The notes beneath the pieces are model-generated. The model was given only the letters and a program-made list of their open reading frames with translations. It was not told where the DNA came from and did not search any database. Made by a program: the position numbers and the translations under genes. Of a DNA stretch of 64,000 nt, positions 57,040 to 64,000 are shown in pieces. Location: positions 1,612,001 through 1,676,000 of the forward strand of contig JACONQ010000003.1 of NCBI GenBank assembly GCA_014281115.1, written 5' to 3'. This stretch comes from Laburnicola sp. R22_1 (Eukaryota; Ascomycota; Dothideomycetes; Pleosporales; Didymosphaeriaceae). Each line of letters starts with the position of its first letter. The stretch's first letter is position 1.

Positions 57040-59073
57040 ATGGCAACCTCGATACCTGCGAGACGTTTCAATGGGGAATCTATCGAGATAACAGAGGCAA
57101 TGTACAAAAACATGGACAGTCCCAAGTGCTCTCGATTTGCCCCAAACCCTGTCGAGACTACCACGAGAACGAATCGTAGATCCGCTGTGGAGCCGATCAA
57201 TATTGCCGTCCGGTCTTCACAGGGCACTTCTCTGGAGGAAGAAGAGAGGACAGAGCGACCCGCAATATCCACACTTGGACCGGTAAAGACTGCCGTTAAC
57301 AATCACGATTCGTTTCGGGATCAACCTACTCCAGGCGCGACGAGCCCTAAGAAAGCACGGAGATTCGCTCCTGAGCTAATTGAGACCTCGACGAAGACCA
57401 ATCGCCGGAGTTCTTCAGAACCATCGGAGACTTCAGTCAGGAGGAGCCGCAAAAAGTTTGCGGAAGAGTGGGATAGTCAGACTGCAAACACGGTGAAGAA
57501 GGAGAGGAAGCCACGCAAATGTGCGCCCCTAGTGATAGAGACAGCGAGACGATCACGCCGTGCTGGAGACTCATCTCTCTCGCCCCGCCAATTTAACGCA
57601 ACAGAAGCAACACCTTTGGAGTGTTCGGAACAGATTCCTGGTCCGCCAGATAATACACCAACGTATGACTTCTCACAAAATCCACTGTTTCTCGAGATTC
57701 AGCGTGCAACATCACCGCTCAACCGAAAACGAATATCGTGGTGCCGGCCAGCGCATCATTGTTTTCACGTTCCTGATCTTGAGCCAATCGAGTCATCCGA
57801 GTCCGAGGGCTCAGTGCCAGCTTCTCCTATGAAGTCTTCTTTCCTTAATCGACCTTGTTTACACGAGCAATCTTCGAAAAAAGAACCTACGCGGATACGA
57901 GAGTGTGTTGACGAGAGGCCGTCCGGTTACCTACTGGAGTTGGCTGCAAAAGCTGCCGAAAAGCAGCTGCGAGATCAAGCGATGGCAGCATTCCCAAACG
58001 AAGATCCGTACGAACATGTCGATCACTTCGTAGACCGAGATGATGACTCTGATGCATGCATGAGTAGGATACAGAGTAGAGAGGGATCGACCTTTAGTGA
58101 AGTGAATCGGGGGTTACACGCCATGCGCCAGCACAATGAGAATGCGGAAAAGGAAGGGGTAGAACTAGAGGCCTGTCCGAAATCACACCCATTTCGTAAG
58201 CCGGCTGCACCCGTCGACTCAGCTACCAAGGACGTCATTGGGGGCTACCAAAAGAACAGCGAGTTAGACCGGATGAGGAGAGATGCTGCACCTCCACTGC
58301 TCGGGAAAGATATCAGATTCCCGAGATGTCACTCTCCAGAACCGGCTCGATTCGACACCACGCAAGGCTGCGATGCTGTGCGGATAGCAATGTGTTACCT
58401 GAGTGAGCAAAGCCAGCAAGAAGCCGAGAAAGGGGAAAGTCTATGGTGTGGGCAAGGGAATGGAAAGAATGCCAGCAGGGTGTCGTCGCTTTGGTCTACT
58501 GCTAGCGCTAGTAGTGGACGTGAAAGCAAGAACGGGCTTTGGTCCGGCTGTTGCGTCTCCTCCGGAGATGATGCCCCCAAAAGACCCCCTGGCATCCTGA
58601 CACCTCGAGTGGGAACGGAAGACTTGTTATCGCCGTGTCCTACTCCGTCAGCGTCGCTTCTGCCACCAACACCGCCCGCTTCCACCGCCGACTTTGCTTG
58701 CATTGACGAGAAGCTTAGCTTTGCGCTATCGATAGACGAGGACTACGGGGACGATTTCGTCACCCAGGTGTACAACTATCTGTCTCTAGGCTATCCATCG
58801 ATGGCTCAGCCTTTTGATGAGGAGCTATCGAAGATTTCCAATATCCCCATCGCTGAATTGAGGCAAGACGACTTTCTTGCCAAGTCGAGAGGCTATATCC
58901 GCCTAGGGGAGGATGGAAATCTTACGAGCGCGGACATTACGGAGGAATCTTGTGTGCGTTGGCGTGCGCTGCGGGTCTACATACGAGAGTGGGCAAAGCA
59001 GCACCCTAATATGTCTAACGACAGCCTAACCACTGGGGGTATTGCAGCGAGGAAAGGTAGCTGGGCTGTGTAG
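57040..59073 (+). CDS. Hypothetical protein with repeated RxFAP-ETxxxxxRR motif
   Basis: Single exon, 677 codons. The N-terminal 180 residues carry a motif three times: RFAPNPVETTTRTNRRS, RRFAPELIETSTKTNRRS and RKCAPLVIETARRSRRAGD. I recall similar short motifs in other ascomycete proteins of unknown function. A middle acidic/Ser region has FLEIQRATSPLNRKRISW. Near residue 290-310 is SGYLLELAAKAAEKQLRDQA, a likely helix. The C-terminal 120 residues (DDFVTQVYNYLSLGYPSMA ... ITEESCVRWRALRVYIREW) look folded and conserved in style. There is no signal peptide or membrane segment. Function is unknown; repeated short motifs suggest docking peptides or phosphorylation sites, which is speculation. 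Confidence 0.82.
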   Translation: MATSIPARRFNGESIEITEAMYKNMDSPKCSRFAPNPVETTTRTNRRSAVEPINIAVRSSQGTSLEEEERTERPAISTLGPVKTAVNNHDSFRDQPTPGATSPKKARRFAPELIETSTKTNRRSSSEPSETSVRRSRKKFAEEWDSQTANTVKKERKPRKCAPLVIETARRSRRAGDSSLSPRQFNATEATPLECSEQIPGPPDNTPTYDFSQNPLFLEIQRATSPLNRKRISWCRPAHHCFHVPDLEPIESSESEGSVPASPMKSSFLNRPCLHEQSSKKEPTRIRECVDERPSGYLLELAAKAAEKQLRDQAMAAFPNEDPYEHVDHFVDRDDDSDACMSRIQSREGSTFSEVNRGLHAMRQHNENAEKEGVELEACPKSHPFRKPAAPVDSATKDVIGGYQKNSELDRMRRDAAPPLLGKDIRFPRCHSPEPARFDTTQGCDAVRIAMCYLSEQSQQEAEKGESLWCGQGNGKNASRVSSLWSTASASSGRESKNGLWSGCCVSSGDDAPKRPPGILTPRVGTEDLLSPCPTPSASLLPPTPPASTADFACIDEKLSFALSIDEDYGDDFVTQVYNYLSLGYPSMAQPFDEELSKISNIPIAELRQDDFLAKSRGYIRLGEDGNLTSADITEESCVRWRALRVYIREWAKQHPNMSNDSLTTGGIAARKGSWAV

Positions 59074-59470
59074 TCGGTCGTAAACTTTTACCTGTGTTGT
59101 TTTCACGTTTTAGGGAGCGTATGGAGCGGCTTTTCTCGATTGCCGGAAAGTAGTTCATATTTGACGCAAGCTCTTTTTCTTGAGCATTTCTCTCGAAGAC
59201 GGAAAAGTCAAATAGATTATGGTTCGATTTGAATATATCCGTTATGGTGATTATCCTTGCTGGACTTCTAGATGTTGAGCAGTGATATTGGCTATAAGCC
59301 GCATGAGAACGTCTACGAGGGCGACTCAGCGTATAAGTATACATCCTGTATCCAACACCCACTAACCATCCTACTCTTGCTTCTTAACTTTGTCGATGCC
59401 CCAGTCATTAAGATATCCCACGCCAACCTATCACGAAAGTCAGCACTCTCCACACGACGTCTGCCGATGA
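59074..59470. other. Convergent intergenic region
   Basis: About 400 bases between the 3' ends of the 677-residue protein gene and the TspO gene. It is A+T-richer with no feature that I can support. Confidence 0.5.
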
Positions 59471-60209
59471 TCAACTCACACAGAGATACGTAGCAAATCC
59501 TAACCATCCCAAATAAGGCGCAAGCAACCACCCAGAAGTAGCATCAACCTGACCCCAGACATATGTCAAATAGCTGACCGTGGCCCCCAAAGCCACGATA
59601 TCAACTGATGCGGCAACAGGACGATTGAAACAGAAGAACAGGGGCATCCAGACCAGGTTTAAGCCGAGTTGAATAGTATAGAGTGTGGCACCTTGCTTGG
59701 CGAGACTAACGGTTGACGGGTTGAATGAAGAGGTTCCGATTGTCCAGGCGCGGTAGGCGGTGTAGCCCATTGTCGCATAGAGAGATGTCCAGACGGGTCC
59801 AAAGAGCCATGCCGGAGGATGGAGGGGAGGCTGCTTGAGTACTAGGTAGGTCTTTTGGGTTTCGCTAGCTGGGGAGAGAAAGTTAGCGGTATGTGCATAG
59901 CTTTTGACCTACGCAGATAATGCGTAGTATGACTGGATCTTCGTCCTGGGCATCGACAGAGTCAAGACAGTAGAAGAGGATCTTTGCCACGATATCAATT
60001 CTGATCGTGGACTATACACGATCGGCATTTCTGTTGCCTCGACCTTTCTCGTCGGTTTGCATGCCATCTTGAGTAGGCTTGCTGGAGGAGAACCTACGTC
60101 GGGTAGAGTAACCAATAGCAGCCCCACAGACAACGGGGAGGAGAATGGAAGCAGCAGGGTTCTCGAAGATGAAGCCCGGAAGGGTCAAAGATGGGATGTA
60201 GGTTGTCAT
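59471..60209 (-). CDS. TspO/MBR family membrane protein
   Basis: Two exons (60209-60098, 59868-59471) encode 169 residues, normal for the family. The fold has five membrane helices with the hallmark Pro/Trp-rich loop QPPLHPPAWLFGPVWTSLY and the following MGYTAYRAW. Later helices include LGLNLVWMPLFFCF and the SYLTYVWGQVD region. Family members (bacterial TspO, animal TSPO) bind porphyrins and sterols. In fungi the location and role are poorly defined. The 229-nt intron (59869-60097) is long for this window. It joins GYSTR to PSETQKTYLVLKQPP in the expected place, but a small extra exon inside it cannot be excluded. Confidence 0.9.
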
Positions 60210-60924
60210 GGTAGCTCAGGGATACAGATTCAATCGGTTCGCGGTTGAGAAGGTCTGGCAGAAGGTTGGGAGCGACGGTGGGCTGATCACGTGCCTGCCT
60301 GTTGGTGCGGATTGCACTTGCCCAAGTTGGCCAATGGAGAATGGCGCTAGTCCAGTGTAGGTTAGCGGAAACCCCAGCGTACCTGCCTCACCTCCAGCGC
60401 GCCCGCGTTCGTTCCTCCATCACTCGATCTCTTTTGGCACAGAGACCTTCAGCACATCGTGAGTGCAGCTCTTCCCCTTGTCAGTTTACGTTCACGCTTG
60501 TACGGCTATTTTAATAGCTTCTCCTGGCAATTGTTCGCGGCGCCTGCGTGTCCGCTCAGCTACCTCTCCTCTACTCACTCCTCTTCGCACGGCGCTGTCT
60601 CGCTTGCATCCATTGCATCGGGCACTGCCAGCTTCTTGTCTAGATCTACTTTGTCCTGCCCTCCTCGTTACCGCGTCTTGTCTCTTGTTCGCCTGCTTCT
60701 CGTTCTGCTCTAACGCGAGGCCGTTATGGCAAACAGTCTCAGATCACGATTGCGCACCGGCTGCTGCCACCTTTACTCGCCGGGCTGACCCAGCCGATAG
60801 CAATCAAGCTCGCTGCCAGCGTCCATGATTGATCCGACACGCTCCTTCTAACCGTTGTGACGACCGCCATCCTCGCGAGAACCTCAATCCACGTACGAGT
60901 ACGACGCGTCCTCGGTCTTCGATT
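60210..60924. other. Divergent intergenic region of TspO-like gene and ARS2
   Basis: About 715 bases between start codons. The ARS2-proximal half (60.4-60.9 kb) is rich in CTT/CTC pyrimidine tracts, as in fungal promoters and 5' UTRs. Small overlapping frames there do not look like a gene. Confidence 0.5.
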
Positions 60925-63835
60925 ATGGATTCATATACGTATGTGTCCTGGGTGCTTTTATGAGTGATGGCTGTTAACTCGGAACCGTAGTACTCAAGAC
61001 ACCGACTCGTACCGACGACGGTCTCCCGGTACGCTCTTTCACCTCCCGCTCATTAGCGTTTAACTCTTACCACGGTCCTTCTGATTGTGCATACATCGGA
61101 AATATGTTCAAATAGCTTGGCAACGCTTACAGCCGTCGCATAGCCTTCCTGGCCGTTCTCACTTGATCTAGCTGCTCTACTAACCTACTTTGTTAATGCG
61201 CTTCTGTCCTATTCGTTGCCTGGCTTATTGCGACACGCTTTCTATACTTTCAGTCTTACTAACTTAAATCACAGGCTCCGGCGACCGACGCAATCGGCCG
61301 AATCGCGCGCGTTCGCGATCGCCGCAGAATATCGATCGATATCAGCCCGACCGTTCCCGAGATTATGACTACCGCGCCCCTCGTGACGGTGCTCGTCGTC
61401 GTTCATCCCCGCCGCCAGTCCAGGCTGGCATCGATCGATATGTTCCTGGCCAAGACAATTTCACCCCAACGTTTTCCACCAATCCGATTCCCAATCCTAT
61501 GGCGCTCGAGTACCAGGTCGGCTTCAACTACTTTGCAGAATGGTGGCGTGTGGAGCAGGTCATCAAAGAGGAAAAGGAACGCGCAAAGAATGGAGGACGG
61601 AAGCCTGTGCTCAAGGGAGAGCGTGAGGCTCGAGAGGAGCGTGGCAAGGAGCGTGAGCAGATTCAGGCCGCCTACGACGAATACAAGGAGAAGCTCCAAG
61701 TGCAGATGGCCAAAACATTCGTGGAGAAGCACAAAGGGGAAGAGTGGTTCAAAGAGCGCTATGATCCCGAATACCGAGAAGCTTTCCGCGAAAAACTGAA
61801 AGGCTATCGACACGGCATCTACCTCGATTGGACGCGTCAAATCGAAGACGGATATTTTGACGAGTTTACACTTGAAGGCATCTATAAGAACGAGTCGAAT
61901 GGTGCTGGTGGCCTCGTTGAAAAGGAGGAAGGTGAAACTACGGCTGCCAATGAAGTTCTCGGGGTTGGTGACCTCTTGCCTTGCAAAGGTGGAGAGCTAC
62001 GCGATGAGGCTGCCCTCCAACCGACTTTGCTCATCAAAACCATTGCTCCGACTGTCAACCGGAACAAAGTCGAAGACTTTTGCAAGGAACATCTAGGTGA
62101 AGGTGCCGGCGGATTCAAGTGGCTGAGCATGAGCGATCCCAACCCCCTCAAGAAGTGTCACAGAATTGGCTGGGTCATTCTTCATCCTAGTGATGAGCAG
62201 CCGATGGTTATAGATGATCGTGGCGACGGTCGCGTCGAGGAGGGTGAGGACGGTGCCGTGGATGAGAAGCCCCAGGTTTCACAGGCACCCCTCGGCACTG
62301 CACAGAAGGCGCTAGAAGCACTCAACGGCAAAACCGTCATTGATGATCAACGTGGAAACTTTACTTGTCATGTTGGAGTGCATGAACCACCTTCTGCACC
62401 TCGCAAGAAGGCGCTTTGGGATCTATTTTCGGCGCCCGAGAGAATAGAGCGCGATTTGGAGCTCGCTATCCGCTTGGTGAACAAACTTGATGGTGAAATG
62501 AAGGAGGGCCACGAAGACGAATTCGGGGAAGTCGATGGAGTTGCTAAGATTGAACAACGAGTCGAAGATCTTCGTGCCAAGGGTTGGCTGCAGCCTCCGG
62601 TCAATGCTCCTGCGACAATGAGGAAAGAGCGCGACCCGGAAGATCTTGAAGAGGGCGAAGATGAAAACATGGAGGACGACGAAGAGGGTACTCTTGACGA
62701 CGAGGTTGACGACGAAGAACTTCTGGCAAAGAAGAAGAAGCTCGACCTGCTCATCGAGTACCTCCGTCGTGTTTACAACTTCTGTTTCTTCTGCGTATTC
62801 GAGAGTGATTCGGTACACGAGTTGATTCGCAAATGCGCAGGCGGACATCTTCGACGACCCCGCGCAAGCTTGACGACTGCTGCTAAGGCTACAGCTCGGG
62901 CCACTGCGAGTGGAGAGGCTTTCCCGTACAAGAAGCAGGAAAATTTGGGCGAGACTGAAGGCGAGGGTAGCCCTGTTGAAGTTAAGCACACCCCTAAGTT
63001 GAGCGGTAAGACGCAGCAACAGCTACAGCGAGCCTTCAACTGGGTTAAGACGTACGAAGAGAAACTGCTACAGCTTCTTGAACCCGAAGACATAGACATA
63101 CGGAAATTGGGCGGCAAACCTCTGGAGGAAGCTGTGGAGGACGAACTGGCCAAATTTGTTAAGCAAGAGGATGAAGCAAAATGGCGCTGCAAGGTTCCAG
63201 AATGCACCAAATTGTTTAAGGGACAAAACTTCTGGCGCAAACACATTGAGAAGAGGCACGCGGAGTGGCTCGAGAAGTTGCACAACGATGTAAGTTGCCT
63301 TTTGGCTCGCGATTCCGAAGATTGACTAATGCCTTTGCAGCTACAACTTGTCAACACCTATGTGATGGATCCTGCTCACATCGCACCTTCCCGCAGCGAT
63401 GCGAATAGCAATGGTCATTTTCCAATGGGTAATCATGTCGCCGCCACCGGTACACCTCGAGGATTCAACTTGGCTAATATGAATATCAACCTAGCGAACT
63501 CCGGACTGAACGGTGTCAATCTCCAGACCTTCTTCAACCCCGCCATGGGCAATTGGGATCCGAACTTTGCTGACGACCGGCATCAATCAGGGCCAACGCG
63601 ACGAGGTGCACATCGTTTCAATAACCGAGCCGGACCCTATGATAGGCAGAACCGAGATGGGCGCAACCGCAACAATGGTCGGTTGACGCCACCACCGCGC
63701 AATGGACGCGGAGGAGGGCTGCGCTTCGGTGACGGCGGGCCTGGACCGGTGCAGTCAACGCAAGGACGGTCGATCAAGAGTTACGAGGACCTTGATGCCG
63801 TTGGCTCGGGCGGCAACGGGGAGCTCAACTACTGA
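60925..63835 (+). CDS. ARS2: Ars2/Serrate-type RNA processing factor
   Basis: Four exons (60925-60938, 60991-61028, 61275-63289, 63341-63835) encode 853 residues. The first exon is five codons or less and the 246-nt second intron is long. The N-terminus is Arg/Ser-rich (DRRNRPNRARSRSPQN). From about residue 93 comes the Ars2 N-terminal domain (ALEYQVGFNYFAEWW). The central part has a charged helical region, an RRM-like segment (TLLIKTIAPTVNRNKVEDFC) and RVYNFCFFCVFESDSVHELI. A C2H2-type zinc finger (CKVPECTKLF...HIEKRH) is near residue 655. The tail is Asn/Gly/Arg-rich. Ars2 links the nuclear cap-binding complex to RNA processing and decay; the fission yeast orthologue Pir2 acts in heterochromatin and RNA elimination. 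The last 165 bases of the window are 3' flank. Confidence 0.92.
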
Positions 63836-64000
63836 GGCTACCAAGTGGTACGCGGAGGTACAAATTGTCTTAAATAACTGTACCGGACATTCTCCAACAG
63901 GTGTACAGTATGCTTGTTCATCAAGCTGGTGTTGCGGCGTGGCTGTATTTTAGTAGTCGGATCAAAAACCTCTTCTCATCCTGGTTCTCCGTGGGTTAAC

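Noticed and set aside
60459..60828. Plus-strand frames of 84 and 121 codons upstream of ARS2
   Set aside because: They lie in pyrimidine-rich promoter sequence and have no domain.

Overview
This is a 64 kb piece of a filamentous ascomycete genome (Pezizomycotina; a Dothideomycete is plausible but not proven). The evidence is short introns (mostly 46-68 nt) with GT-AG ends and CTAAY branch sites, fungal-specific gene families (CYP53, AspRS-DUF2156 ergosteryl-aspartate synthase, AA8-AA12 pyranose dehydrogenase, EF-hand MscS channel, CGR1) and repeats with the CpA-to-TpA decay of repeat-induced point mutation (RIP). Intron borders below were placed by hand from splice signals, phase and family conservation. 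They are predictions.

Layout. 0.2-10.4 kb: an unrecognised coiled-coil protein, a secreted AA8-AA12 oxidoreductase, a CYP53-type P450 and the two-domain sterol-aspartylating enzyme ErdS, with a 32-bp perfect hairpin upstream of ErdS. 11.0-28.6 kb: a gene-free, extremely A+T-rich transposon island. Its outer layer is a dead PIF/Harbinger element (terminal inverted repeats, a Myb/SANT relic at the left, a DDE relic at the right). It was split by an LTR retrotransposon whose two 286/287-bp LTRs and AAAGT target duplication are still readable. Inside that lie copia-like, pogo/Fot1-like and Ty3/gypsy-like relics. 28.7-43.2 kb: a questin-oxidase-like gene (AflY/GedK family), alpha-tubulin, an MscS/EF-hand channel, an LEA/SMP repeat protein, RanGAP (RNA1), COX17 and ALG6. 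43.9-52.6 kb: a nucleolin/Nsr1-like protein, a PXMP4-like peroxisomal protein with an in-frame stop, the mitochondrial ornithine carrier, a recent pogo-type transposon and CGR1. 53.2-64 kb: a coiled-coil tail-anchored protein, an unrecognised 677-residue protein, a TspO/MBR protein and Ars2/Serrate.

The genes are mostly unrelated housekeeping loci and do not form an obvious cluster. Two divergent promoter pairs stand out: RNA1/COX17 and ornithine carrier/CGR1, the latter now split by the 2-kb pogo element. NSR1-like and CGR1 both act in ribosome biogenesis, and ALG6 shares its upstream region with NSR1-like. The most interesting points are ErdS with its upstream hairpin, the layered history of the RIP island, the recent pogo insertion between two essential-type genes with RIP-like stops only in its tail, a GC-AG intron in COX17, and the PXMP4-like gene whose stop codon could be removed by a frame-preserving splice.
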